DNA of 64,000 nt from Caprimulgus europaeus (Eukaryota; Chordata; Aves; Caprimulgiformes; Caprimulgidae): positions 66,487,723 to 66,551,722 of the forward strand of contig OU015526.1 of the NCBI GenBank assembly GCA_907165065.1. Reading direction: 5' to 3'. The notes beneath the pieces were generated by a model. It did no database searches and had not been told where the DNA came from. It saw only the letters and a program-made list of their open reading frames with translations. The position numbers were made by a program, and so were the translations under genes. Below, piece by piece: positions 36,499 through 48,759 of this stretch; the first letter of the stretch is position 1; the number at the start of each line of letters is the position of its first letter.

Positions 36499-39400
36499 AA
36501 AAATCATGACCTCAGTATGTTTAGTATCCGCTGTTAAGAAGAGTTTTGAAATACTGAGCCAATCATGGTCAGACAGTCTTTAGATTAGAAATTGATATGG
36601 AGTGTGATGTTAATCTTTGTTGGAATGCTTTTATAATGAATAATTGGAGTTTGGAACTCAAGGAAAATGTTATTAAAATTATGTTATCACTGACTAAATA
36701 TCAAGACGATGATGATAATAAATTGTTCCAACTTTTCTATCATTTTATCTAATGAATGACCACTGTAGAAAAAGGATTCTTGCTGTTGCTGATATGTGCT
36801 GTTGTTTTTAGAAGCAAGTTGTGAAAACACTGAACCTTAGTAGGAAAGTATTTTTAAAAATGAAACTTTACATTTTGTTTCCATGTATCAAACACAGTTT
36901 GGTAAATCTGAATATGTTTTACTGATCAAATATGAATTTTATATATGGCTTTTGTCATGTCAAGGAGATGAAGCAAGGTTTTCCCCCTTTTTCTTACTCA
37001 GTAATGTAACAGGTAATTTGAAAGAATGCATGCAAATGAGGAAGATCAGATGGCCTGATTTTTTTTGTTCTGATCCTCAGGAAGGTCTGGAATATGCAGA
37101 AATTCTTGTTCTTCATTGCTCAGTAGCAAGAGAAAATGATACATCCATGCTGCTTTCAGCTTGCAAAGTGAACTTATTGTAGTTTCTTCTTGCTTTCCTC
37201 ACTCATCTTTCACAAGTGTATCACTGTTTGTGACAGCATTCTTTCCTGTTGTCTGACAGTTAATAGTTAGAATAATTTTCCTTAGATTCTCCACTAACCC
37301 CTTTTCAAAAACGTGTGTAAGTCCAAGTACTTCAGTAGGTATTTCAGAGTACTTTCAGTGTGCCTTGGCTGTGGCTGGGCACTGTTTTTCTACACTATGT
37401 GCTTTGTTATATATTGTCATGTTTTGCACTAAGCTGTTGTTAATAGCAATATGTGCCTGCACCTTTGCTTGCTTGCAAAGCACAAGTTTTCCTTACAATT
37501 TTAATCTATTGACCACATGGTTGCCAGGTAAAAAAACGATCCTGTGTATGATTACTTGTATAAACTATTGAAGGGGTTTAGTAGCTCAAGAAGTAAGAAG
37601 AACTAAAGTTGGAAGAAACAAAGAAAATCAGTTGTATTTACATGGTTGCTGCATACATATCTGATATAAGGGCATTATAAATATAATTAGATGAAATAAT
37701 CTCTGTAGTACCAGACACAATAAGAATAGTCATAGGAACATGCTGCTTCAACAGGTACAGTCATGGTCAATATGGTAACGGTCCTGGGTGTGAAGAGTGA
37801 TAACAGATAAGGTTCTAGGCTTACAAAGTGGCAAGCTGCTGCTTACTGGTCAGAGACAGACAGACAAAGGTGACCAGCTTTACAGCGTCCCTAAGAGACG
37901 TACATGGCGCGGTTTAGGAGTTTGGTTTATAAAACTCCCTTGAGTTCTGATTAATTCATTCAGCACATGAACGTCTTGATGCAGACACTCCTCTTTACTC
38001 TAGTGGCTTCACATTTAAGTACAGGACTACCTAATTCCAAATCACCTCACAGAAAGAAATAGAAATTGGAGTTGGTCAGACATTGCTCTGGAAGAAGATG
38101 TGATATAAGGAGGTCGTAGTGCTGGGGAGAGGTTATTGTGAGTATAATGTGTCTTCTGAGATGTATGGTAAGTAGTGTGGTGAGATGACAGGCATTTTAT
38201 GGCCTCCTCTTGCAACAGCTTGCAGTCGTAATTTTTGTGGTGTTTCACGTCCTTATTACAGTGGCAGGATAAAGCTTTTCATTTCTTTCCATATTTTAAA
38301 AGCAAAGTGCTACACATAGCAATATGTTCAAATTACTCATCAGAACTACATCAGCCCCATTATTTAGAATTCTGTGCAATGAAATAATAACCATAACTCT
38401 TGTCTATTTCTAAAGTGTAAGAGCATGAGAACTGCTGGTTATTTATTCTTATGTATAAACTTATGCTTGGGAATAAAAGGTTAGAGTTGTACTACAGTGA
38501 TTTTAAAATTGTCCCAAGGTTTATGTTCACTGAAATTACAGGAGCATTTTCAAGGAAGTCATTAGGTTTTGGAATTTTTAGTAAGTTCGTCCCTGAATTA
38601 CCCTGCATATATCACTTCTTATTCTAGTGACAAAACATTAGTTGATAGTTTATATCAGCAATAAGTTGAGTTCCTATATAATTGCACTGCACTGACTGAC
38701 AGACATTGTCCAGATAAACTGAGCAAAGGTGTGAGGGTGGGCTCTACTTCTTAGCCATGTTGAAACAGGAAGTCAGTTTATATTTGTAAACTTTGATAAT
38801 TTTTTTCCATTCCTACAATTCCACTAGAACTTTAATTTATTAAAGTGCAGACTTAGAAATTAGACTTAAATCATTTTAACCAATCAATTTGTTACCAGCT
38901 TCTCAAGGATGATCCTGGTTACTTGCCAACAGCAAGACAGTGAGATAAGTCAGATCTAACAAATCCTAAAATATCATCTTGCTGCAGTTCAGCTGAGTGA
39001 AAACTGCCACTGAGGAAGACAAAGAAAGATTCTCATGGGGAGAATGCAACTCAAAAAATAGTGAGGAAGCCTAAAGTGTTTCTATATATTTCACCATGTA
39101 GCATATAGTATTCTTCAGCTCCAGGCTTCTCATTTGGCTGAGCTCACTAAATTTGGACTTGCATGATCATGCTATCTGTGTTTTACAGAGGTAGAACATA
39201 AAAGCAAGTGGTTTATATTCATACATGGTGAGAATTAGTTGAAAAGTGTTCTGTACCTCCATGCTTAACCACCTGCACTTGTTACTCTGTGCAGCAGGAA
39301 GTTATACAGTAGTCTGCATATTTCATACTATTTTAAAACTTCACATTGATAGACTGTTTTCATATTCTACTGTTTTTTGATAAAACAAATGGAATCACAA

Positions 39401-40239
39401 ACTAAGAAATATTGATTTAGAAAAGTCATAAAGAGTTGGATCCATGTCAGTTGGATCTGTGTTAACAGATTTCTATTTATTGAGAAGCGATTACATGAAC
39501 AATCCCATTATTTATTATTTCTGCATCTTTAAAATGCTGACTAGCCTGCAAGCTGCCTTCTTGGAAATCCTAATTATACAGTAATTCAGTCTGTTTATAA
39601 CATGTTTTCAATTTTCACTACATATTCTACTGTCAGAAAATCCTCTGACATTTGGTTTTATGGAAATACTAAAATTGTAACAGCAAGCTACTGCAGTGGA
39701 ACTCTGGCTTTTGGAGACAAGGAAGGGCTGGTGAAATTGTTCTCTCGTAAGTGGGGCATTCAAAAGAATTCCCAATTGATTTCCATAACAGATGAGTTAA
39801 GTCAATGTGAAGAGCATCTGAAATTCCATTGTATTTTAGCAGCACTTGTAAAATGGAGGCAACATATAAAAATGCTGATGAGCTGTGTTCAAATACTGAT
39901 CTAAATTGATGTTTTGATTTATTTACTCAGAACTTAAATATATCTTCATGACCCAGAATTTATTAAACTATTCCTGACACTTTAACATAGCTACTTTTCA
40001 AATATGTGTTATCAGATTAATCTCTGGTTGTATTTTTTCTATTATTATTTAGAAGGCTGGTTTTTGCTTGCACTAAGTTCCAATGGAAACCTAGATAAAT
40101 TCTTTTGCTTTATATTGCAAATTGATCTGGGTTTTGTAATCATGTATGGTTTCTTTCAAAGTTCTTTATAGTTAATAAATAAGCATTTGTAGCAACAGCA
40201 TGCAATATTGACAATGTCATTAAAATAAGGCCATAAAAA
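36499..40239. other. Non-coding stretch, no feature recognised
   Basis: AT-rich DNA. Open frames near 36883-37182 and 39602-39904 are about 100 codons, with no domain or splice support. No transposon is recognised. Confidence 0.4.
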
Positions 40240-40355
40240 GGGGAGGTACCCTTAGACAAGGGCCAAGCTTGAGTACTCTCCCAGTCTGCTGCTGCCGCTG
40301 TTGAAAACAGAACGCTGGGCTAGGTGGACCATTCTCTGACCCACCAAGGTGTTTA
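40240..40355 (+). repeat. Ancient CR1/L3-type LINE 3' end
   Basis: The segment GCTGGGCTAGGTGGACCATT followed by CTCTGACCCACCAAGG matches the 3' end of an old amniote CR1/L3-type LINE (consensus style: ACTGGGCTAGATGGACC, then TCTGACCCAGTATGG). An upstream CTGCTGCTGCCGCTGTTGAAAACAG fits the usual preceding block. Divergence is high, as expected for a fragment far older than the avian CR1 copies. Confidence 0.75.
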
Positions 40356-41375
40356 TTTTCTTAGTCTTACGGTGTTCACAGCTGACTTTCGTTGACTAGA
40401 TGTGAAGTTTCTATAAGCAAACCCCTTAGGTTTTGCTGCTGTTGACAGTGTGTAATGCCCATAGCTGCTTGATTTTTCCCTTCTAAAATCTCCTAAGTAT
40501 ATACTCTGTTCAAGTCCAGAATTGCCTAAATCTTGACTCTGTTAAATATAATAGCTACACTGCTTGTGCTAACTTCCCATCAGGGTTTGTCAAACAGGCA
40601 TTGCTCTCCGTCCTGCCCGCAGGGCCTGAGAACTGACACAGTCGTTGGCATGATAGGACTGGAATCTTTTTCTTGTTGAGTTGCCTATAGCCTTTAGGAT
40701 TGTAGAAGCATTTTTTCTCACCTTAATAAATATTTACATGTTAATGCAAAGTTCAACAGCTTCAGTGCAACAGAGCTAACAAACATTCAGACCTTAAAGG
40801 CTGGTAATTAAAAACTCTTCTGGGACATAGATGCATGGAGAGAAAGAGAGATAAAGGACTGAAACTGGAATACTTTTGCTGTCTTTATTACATTTGTCCA
40901 AGTGTTTCTTTTGTTCCAATGAGCTTCTGCATGAGAATACCTATTCCTATGTTTGTATGTATAGTCGAGGGCTACGCTCTCCAGTCTTTTCTGTTACTCC
41001 TTGGAAAGAGTTGAACATCACTGACTTGGTGTTACATGAGCAGTATGTTAGAAGTTTCTGAAAAGCTGATAGGGTGTATACTTCAGAAAGTCTCTGGAGA
41101 GTCTCACCAGTCTCCTGAATGACCAGACTTTGACTCCCAGTATCAGAATAATTCATGTAAATAGCTTCCACCTCATCTCTTAGTGATTTTTTGTTAACTT
41201 CCAAGGAGCAAGTACAAGCTAGCCATTTCATTTCCTGAGTGTCCCTTGTTTCCTATTCCGTCGCATGACTAGAAATATATCCAAAATAACAATTTGACTT
41301 AGGATTCTTCCTGGCCCATTGCCAAAAAAGGAGTGCAGGAATGATCTGTGTCCAACTGAACACTGTGTAAGACAT
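40356..41375. other. Non-coding stretch, no feature recognised
   Basis: No gene or repeat is identified up to the LTR boundary. Confidence 0.45.
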
Positions 41376-42391
41376 TGTAGGGGTTTAAACCACAGTAGGA
41401 CCATGTGGTCCTGCACTCACTCCCCCCACCTGGTGAGATGAGAAGGGAGTCACAACAAAGGGGCACAGGATTAGGAATGAAGGACAGGGATGGCTCCCTC
41501 ACCAGTGATGGTCACAGATAAAACAGACTCCACTTGGGGAAGAAAAGTCAATTTAATTCATTGCCATTCATCTGAGTAGCACAGTGACACATAACAACCA
41601 CATCTTACAACACCTTCCCCCACCCCTCCCTTCTTCCTGGGCTCAAATCTCTTTGCTCCTGATGTCTCTACCTTCCCCCCCAGCAGCACAGGGGGCAGGG
41701 AGTGGGGGTTCAGTCAGTTCACCTCTGCTGCTCTTCCCAGCATGAAAGTCCAGGAACTAAGTGTTCCAACGCGAGCTTCCCATGGAATCATGGACCTCTG
41801 GGCTCAGCTCCCAGCTCTGGCATGGGGACATCCACGGGCTGTAGATGGGCCTCTGATCCAGTGCCCATCCTCACACCCTGCTCTGGGGGTCCACCCCCAC
41901 ACTGGCATTGAGCGACTCTTGGGGTCTCAATTCAGTCACACTTGCCCTTGGGCTCATCTTTTCTGCTCCAGCATGGAGTCCTCCATGGCCTACACGTGGG
42001 TATCTGTTCCACTGTTGAACCTCCATGGGCTGCAGGGACCTCCTTTGCCTTCTCCTACTCCATGTGGCTGAACTGGGTGTCTGAGGTTCTCTGTCCTCCT
42101 CCTCCTTCTCCTTCCTCCTGGCAAGGAAGCTCTCCCTTTGTTTAGGCCAATGGTCATCTTTTGTTGAGGTCAATGGCCTCTCCTGCAGGTTCTCTTCACT
42201 TTCTTCTTTTCAAGACGGTCCTTCCCCTCACAAATATGGATTTGCAGAGGGGTTTCTCTATTTTAATTGGCTCAGCCTGGGCTGGGGGGGTGCGCCTTGG
42301 AGCCAGGGGAGCTTTCATGAAGCTTCTCATAAGGTGACCCCTTCCCCTACTACCAAAAACACCCACCCTCCCCCAAACCCAACACAGTCAT
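41371..42391 (-). mobile_element. ERVL-class solo LTR with target duplication
   Basis: A 1011-bp LTR spans 41376-42386 on the minus strand. Read that way it begins TGTGTTGGGTTTGGGGGAGG and ends GGTTTAAACCCCTACA, giving TG..CA ends. Five bases flank each end (GACAT at 41371-41375, GTCAT at 42387-42391): a 5-bp target duplication, usual for ERVL, with one mismatch. Inside are a TATGAGAAGCTTC block near the 5' end, GAGCCAATTAAAATAG, an AATTAAA polyadenylation-like signal just before a TTTTCTTCCCC stretch, and a GAGTCTGTTTTATCTGTGAC block typical of the R/U5 part of avian ERVL LTRs. There is no internal retroviral sequence, so recombination between two LTRs has removed the provirus. The LTR is GC-richer than its flanks. 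Confidence 0.85.
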
Positions 42392-43019
42392 GCAGGTGAA
42401 AGGTTGAGCATTAGGATATGGATAATAAAATGAACTTGGCACATTGTGCTATGCTGTGCAGTGTAGTTTACTTCGTACATAAGAAAATACAATTCTAACC
42501 CCAGGATGCTGCTTGAGTGAACTTGGGATATCAGAAGGGTTTGCATATGAAATGGCAGGAAGTGATTAATTAGCTTTCCATGACAAAGAAGGTATCTTCT
42601 TGAGTCTGTAGGTTTTGTGTGCATTTTTCTGCTTCATTAGATTTACTCAAACGCTTCACATATTTTTCCTGTGCATAGTGATGCTAACTCAATTACTCTT
42701 CAGAAATTTCCAGTGAGATACCTGTCTTTTATATTTATATACTGTGGAAGCTAGAAAACAAAACTCCTTTTTGAATTTATGACATACTTTCTATCCTGTG
42801 TTTATTGTTCAGCAATGCAAAATGCTAAATTGCTGTGATGTAAAGTATTACCATTTGTTTTGCTGTTACATAGCCAGGAAAATATGTGGTAGATCACTGT
42901 TATACAGAATTGTGAGACTCTAGCCAAAATTCTGAGACCCATATGTTATGGATTTGACAATAATGATTTTCAATTAGAACATTTAGTCTTTTCCTCGTTA
43001 GTCTATATAAAGAGCTCAT
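42392..43019. other. Non-coding stretch, no feature recognised
   Basis: AT-rich spacer between the solo LTR and the next CR1. Nothing supported. Confidence 0.5.
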
Positions 43020-43374
43020 AATCATAGAATCATAGAATCACTGAATGGTTTGGGCTGGAAGGGACCTTAAAGATCATCCAGTTCCAACCCCCCTGTCATG
43101 AGCAGGGACACCTTCCACTAGACCAGGTTGCTCAAAGCCTCATCCAGCCTGGCCTTGAACACTTCCAGGGAGGGGGCATCCACAGCTTCTCTGGGCAACC
43201 TGTTCCAGTGTCTGACCACCCTCACAGGAAAGAATTTCTTCCTAATATCTAATCTAAACCTGTCCCCTGCCAGTTTAAAGCCATTTCCCCTTGTTCTGTC
43301 ATTAACTGCCCTTATGAAGAGTCCCTCGCCAGCTTTTTTGTAGGCCCCCTTCAGGTATTGGAAGGCTGCTATAG
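43020..43374 (-). repeat. CR1 LINE 3' fragment
   Basis: About 355 bp of CR1 in minus orientation. The tail octamers (ATCATAGAATCATAGAATCA) start at 43020, followed by GGTTTGGGCTGGAAGGGACC, the CACCTTCCACTAGACCAGG block and the ACACTTCCAGGGAGGGGGCA block, then truncation near GGTATTGGAAGGCTGCTATA. The minus-strand 99-codon frame (RHWNRLPREAVDAPSLEVF and neighbours) is the decayed C-terminal end of the CR1 ORF2. It looks the least diverged of the CR1 copies here. Confidence 0.95.
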
Positions 43375-43429
43375 GAGTAAGGGTTTTCTTCCTCCAAATA
43401 ATTTTAATCACATACAAAATCTATATTTA

Positions 43430-43700
43430 AAGTGCAGATCCCCCCTGCCCCTGGCTGCCCTCATGAGCAGCAGTGCTAATTTCAGGTCTCGTCTGAATCA
43501 ATAGCAAAGTCAGTCCCCTAATACAATGCTTTTGCCATTAGAAGGCTGTATTCGGTTTCCCCCTGAAAACAGCTGGAATTGCATCCTTTTAGATAACAGC
43601 TGGTTTGGATTTCATCAGAGCTGTAAACTGGTGGTCTTCATCATATGCAATTATTAAACTGTGTCTACAAAAGCAGGGGGATTCATTGTGGCCAAGCTCC
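43430..43700. promoter_or_regulatory. Conserved-element-like block with paired E-boxes
   Basis: Holds two CAGCTG E-boxes at 43570-43575 and 43597-43602 (27 bp apart), a GAATTGCATCC segment, ATGCAATTATTAAAC at about 43645-43659 and a CATGAGCAGCAGTGCTAATT stretch. It is of mixed, high-complexity composition and contains no recognised repeat. Such motif packing is typical of developmental enhancers, but conservation cannot be judged here. Confidence 0.2.
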
Positions 43701-45055
43701 AGGTTAGATTTGCCTGTCTGCATCCTCTTTTTAGTTTCAGTTAAGTTTGGTTCTTTACTTTGCTTCTTGTCTTAACTTTAAAAGTGTTTCTGAAGCTAAG
43801 CACTGTTTAACAATTGCCACATTTCCTCCCACAGGCAGTTATGTTTCACTTGTGGTTTAAGTAATCCATAACATGTTATTGGTTACTATGAGTTTGTCAA
43901 AGCATTAGTATTTCTTTGAGTTACTAATATCATTGAGAGACAAAGAAAATCTCATTCATTTCCAAAACTGAGTACTACTGGCATAGAAACTCACTAAATG
44001 CTACTGGTTTCTCTATGGCAAGGGACTATTAAAAGGGAAGGATAGAGAAAAAGAAATATTGTTCTGGAACAAGATCCCATACTGCGTCACTGCTCTGGTA
44101 TACCATGAGAGAGAAACACTGCTAAAATACAAACAGAGACTGGGATTTTTTTGAGAACTTTTGGCCACAATAAATTTGGGTTTGGAACTGAAAAAAAGAG
44201 GTGGAAAGAGAAGACATGCATGCCTAATACTGAAGGAGAACTTGTTTGTATCTAACATATTGGAGAAATTGTTTGAGACCAGTTCATTCTAGTGAAAATA
44301 TTACTTTTGTAACACTGCCAAGATCAGTGTTTTCTCATTCATGAATCAGAGCTCTTTGCTCATTTGTGGTTGCTTTCTTCTCATCCTCTTTCTTTTCCTA
44401 CTATCTTTACAGCAAAAAGCCATCAACAGTTGCCTAGCTAAGCACTTGCTCAAGTATCAGTTGTGAGGGGTCTATAGAACAAGTTAGCAGGGACTCATCC
44501 ATTGACACAAAAGCACTGATGTGCTCTTATTTGTGCAGTCCACACAACTCTTCAATTTTGTGTGGAAACACTGGGATTCTTTTGCAGTTATTTAGCTCTA
44601 CTGCAGAAGAAATTGTATGTCTTCTGTCTGGTAAGAAGTGTGAAAAAGGTGTTGAAAGGCTGTCCTTACTGCAGATATGGGGGGTCCACAACAAGCAGAA
44701 GCCCAGTGTGGGCTTTACTTCCTGCCACCAACTGCAAGTGAAGTGTGGGTTCAAGGAGCAAGCGAGCCTATACTTTACAACGTAGAGGAACTGGGCAAAA
44801 ATGCAGAGGACTATACAGGTAACACAAGTGTAGGTGTCTCTCTCACAGAAGCAGCTGTGGAATGACTAAATGCCAGTATAGGTCTGCCACTACAGGTACC
44901 CAGGGCTTCCTTTTCTGAGATGGATTTGCTGGTTCTATCTAATTCTGTTCATATGGAACCTGGAGACTCCTGAGATTACATAGCTGTGGATGTTCTGTGC
45001 AGAAGAATACCGGCCATTTCATTATAACAAAGCCAACTAAAACAAAATGATAGTT
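43701..45055. other. Non-coding stretch with a weak exon candidate
   Basis: The segment 44675-44818 (acceptor CTTACTGCAG, donor CAG|GTAACA, 144 bp, phase 1 at both ends) is open in one frame, reading GLYFLPPTASEVWVQGASE in the middle. The acceptor is only fair and the peptide is not recognised, so it is recorded here rather than called. Confidence 0.2.
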
Positions 45056-45078
45056 GGGGAGGGAGGGAGGGAGGGAGG
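45056..45078 (+). repeat. GGGA microsatellite, G-quadruplex motif
   Basis: Six G-tracts of three to four bases separated by single A residues meet the simple G3+N1-7 rule for a G-quadruplex on the + strand. Confidence 0.9.
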
Positions 45079-45969
45079 TGAGGGATAGGAAAGGAAGGCA
45101 TTATTCCTTACCACAAAATGTTCCTCACTTTCTCTTCATCCCCTAAGCAAATTAACAGAGTAGGTCCTTTATGCATGCAGGCCTGTGCAGGAAAGTTACT
45201 GAAGCACTGACACAGAAGGAAATCATACAAGATATTGTACCTGGCTCCAGTAAAATTTGAGTGTGTGGGTGGCAAAGAGCTTAGTTCCATGTGCTTTCCA
45301 CCCCACAGGCAGCTCCACAACTTCCTGTTGTGGAGGTTTCTCTTCTTTCATATGTGGCTTTGTGCAGTAGGCTTGCCTTTCCCTTGCTTGACGTATTTGC
45401 AGCCTGTATACAGTAAGTAGCCTTGTGCGGTTTGCTCATCCAAGAAGGCTGCATATAAATTTGACTTATGAACTCTGTAAGGTGGTGTTATGAAGAATTA
45501 TCTCAACTAAGAATAATTTTTCATTAGTTAAACAGGAGATGACATAGTGCATGATTTTTTTTCCAGACTTTTCAATATGTCCCATTCAGGAGTCAGGACC
45601 AAAGACAATGTTATTTTAGTTCTTTTTGGAATATATTTACTCACTCCCAATGTGTTCTATCCTTCTTAAAGTGACACATTTGCTCAGAAAGGAGTATACC
45701 AGTCAGTATAATTGTATATTTCCTGCTTTAATATGAACTGCTTTGTGGCAGCCTGAAAGAAAATTCTGAAACTAAAATCTGAGCTCATAGTCAAAGTAAT
45801 AGTTCCAGGCTTTAATGATTTACAAGCAGAATTATATACCTCCTCCCTTTGCTTGTGAGTTTTTGAACTAAGGGTCAACACGAGGGCAAGCTATATCTTG
45901 CTGAAACATAGACAAGTGTGACTGAACCATTAAATTTATTCCTTTTTTGAATCTTCTTGATTTATTAAG

Positions 45970-46050
45970 GGAGAAGACAGCAGAATGAATGAACATGTAG
46001 ATCAGAGCCAGGATTTTCATCTTCATGGTGGATCAGATCTGGATAGCAAG
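45970..46050 (+). other. Candidate coding exon, 81 bp
   Basis: The acceptor has a T-rich tract (45941-45963) ending TTAAG at 45969. The donor AAG|GTAAAT is at 46051. The exon is exactly 27 codons, phase 0 at both ends, and open in only one frame. The peptide starts GEDSRMNEHVDQSQ, continues through DFHLHGG and ends in SDLDSK: acidic, polar and histidine-rich. An ATG at codon 6 could also be a start. I do not recognise the family. The clean phase and single open frame make it one of the better candidates, but support is by sequence signals alone. Confidence 0.25.
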
Positions 46051-48698
46051 GTAAATGTTTTGTGGTTGAATGACTGTCAAGGAGTAGCTAAGGTGGTTAA
46101 GTAGCTCGATGTAATGCCCACGTAAGTAATTTTTTTAATAACTGAATGTCTGAGTGTTTTCACCACTAAAATTAAGAGGTACGGAAGCCTGTTTGATGTC
46201 TCAGGACATGGATAAAGAGGATGGGGGACTTACAACACTTTATATTGGAAATATTTATCTTTATCTGTCATTCATCATCAACAGGCATTCAGATTCTGTT
46301 GACACAGCAGTACTAAAGTTGTTTCAGCTTCAGTAATGTGAGTTTGCTTTAGATTTCAAGGGATTTAGCTAAAAATTAGTAATGAAAACATAATACATAT
46401 TTCCATTTACCATTTTGGTCTGACTGGTACAGGTCAAACAGCTTTGTATTTTACTGCCTTGAATGTGTAGAGTATACTACTACATCCCACTATGGGTGGG
46501 ATATTTCACGGTTAAGACAAACTAATGTATTCCAAATTGAAGACAATCACATTAATTTTTTATTATGGAAGTAGCATCAATAAAGCTTGAATAGCCACAG
46601 ATGTCAGTTGCTTCATATACCAGATAGTTTATCCAGGGTGCTCCAGTTAAATAACATTTTGGCTGACTTTGAGGAAACTATTTCATAGGTCTAAAGAATA
46701 AGTATACAGTCTTTCTGGAGAAACTATAGATGTGATTTGAACATGTAAACAATATAGATTATATACTCCTTTACCATTTATTTTACTAGCAGAGTTTTCA
46801 CTTGTCTAACTGGAATCATATACAATTTAAATACAGAATATAAAAATATCAACTGGTGGTTTAATAGTGATACTGTGTGCTACTAAGTTTATTTTTTTAG
46901 CTCATTAAGCCTTTATATTGTTCAAGTAGGCCTTATACTAAATGCTTTGGAAAGAATGAGAAAGTGTACAGATTTTGATCCTCCATCCAAATCTGTTAGA
47001 ACATTTTTATTAGTCACAAAATAGAGTGCATTTAGTGGGTCCAAGTACCAGGCACATGAGTCCCAACTGGCAAGTTTGTGTGGGAGCGTGGGTCTTTGAT
47101 CTACACACCTAATTCCAGGCCACTATTTTTTTCCCTTTATCCAATCCTCAATGAGCAGCTGTATGCACATTAATTACTCTGATGCTTGGAGAGCAGACAA
47201 GTAGTCTTTTCTGTTTCTACCATAAATGCCACTCAATGAACCAGCCACTAGGTCATGCTCAAGTGCAATGGAATCTTGTTTTTCCCTCCCAAACATCTAG
47301 CATCACCTCCACCCTGACTTCAGCTTCTGTCGGGCCAATGAAGTCGTTTCACAAATACACTTACTATGGTTGGTCTGAAGAAAATTTTTATAGATGTAAA
47401 TATATTAAACTTATAAACATTTACAGGAGCACAATCTAGAGGTAATTGTGGAATTTATCTTTTTTCCCCTAAAACTTCTCTCGCATTTTAAAAATTGCTG
47501 ATTTTATTATTGTGGAATTAAACAATACTGTAAAAAGCTTCCTAAGATTCAGCTTTCCTGAAACCGTCTAAGGGATTGCATCACCAATGTTTTCTCCCTT
47601 ATGAGGACAACAGCAACTGAAATATAAGATTCTTTGTCTTTCTTTTTGTACTTTGATCAAAAGATTATTAGTTATCTTCAAATTTTGTTTAACTAGAACA
47701 AATTCTGTTAATCTTTTTTCAAGGCTATATTTCAGAGAAAAATGAAAAAATATTCTCTGGAAACAGATTAAAATGTTAATTTTCATACTCACAGTGTAAA
47801 TATAAATTTTAATTGAAAATATATAATCAATTAAATAAGTTTTTAAAATGCTGTGAAAAAAATAGCAGAAGCTTCTGGGATATCTCCATGCAGAAGAAAC
47901 TGGATTTTTTGGGAGCAGTTCCTGAGTCACTAGGATGAAAAGGGTCTTTTGTATGGAGAAGATCAACAGACATATCAGACTGAAACATAAATCCATTTAC
48001 TTCATAAGTGTTTTTGTAGTTTTTCCTACAGCCTTTCTGGAATTAGAGAAGACATTTGCTTTTAAATAAGGTTCTTTCTCATGGAAGACGCTTAAATCAG
48101 GAAAATGATGCCTTAACTTTTTAAGCTTATTTGCAGTATGTTGCACATCTAAAATGGCTGAGGACCATTGGCTTAAACAGACATTATGTAACCCTGAGAA
48201 GTCTGTGTTTGTGGAATTTCATGAATATATGGAGAAATACAGTTAGTGCAGCACTCTTTCTACTGGTTTAATCAGTCCTATGGAATTACCTCACCTTGAT
48301 GATTCTTTCTCTAGCAGCGTCCCTTGAAAAGTGTCCTTGCTTTTGGCAATAGATCAGTTGTGACAGTACCGATGTCTTCCAATGACTACTGCCTCATTTT
48401 GTAGCTTGTACCATTCATTTGAAACCTGTTTACATGATGCTACTTTGGATGCAATCTTGGAAACAGCAGAGAAGTTGCAAAGCCCGTGAAATCAGTGTTC
48501 TCTAAGGCATGGTACAGAAGTTATGCTCTAGACAAATTGTGGAGGAGGGAGCCAAGAAACAAGGGCCATCTAGCAAATCAGGTATAGACCTGGGATTAGC
48601 ATGTAAGTCTGCTGAATCATAATTTTAGGTTCTTTTCACTGTATCATACTTATTTTCTGAGTTCTGGCTATTCTTTATCAAACCTTACTGATGTGCAG
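46051..48698. other. Non-coding stretch, no feature recognised
   Basis: AT-rich DNA. A 142-codon minus-strand frame at 47568-47996 is rich in Ile, Phe and Lys, as expected for AT-biased sequence, and has no domain. Confidence 0.4.
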
Positions 48699-48759
48699 CT
48701 ACTTCTCCAACACATTGCTGAGCACCTGGCAATTGAACAAATGTACACTAGAAAGCAAG
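48699..48759 (+). other. Candidate exon, 61 bp
   Basis: The acceptor ACTGATGTGCAG ends at 48698, and the donor AAG|GTGAGA follows at 48760. Two frames are open: one reads LLLQHIAEHLAIEQMYTRKQ, the other YFSNTLLSTWQLNKCTLESK ending on a codon boundary. The first looks helical and protein-like, but its phase does not continue into the next candidate at 50364, whereas the second does. I do not recognise it. Low confidence. Confidence 0.15.

Noticed and set aside
41702-42173. Open frames of up to 109 codons on both strands
   Set aside because: They lie wholly inside the solo LTR, which is not expected to encode protein.
47568-47996. 142-codon minus-strand frame
   Set aside because: Ile/Phe/Lys-rich, as AT-biased DNA gives, with no domain or splice support.
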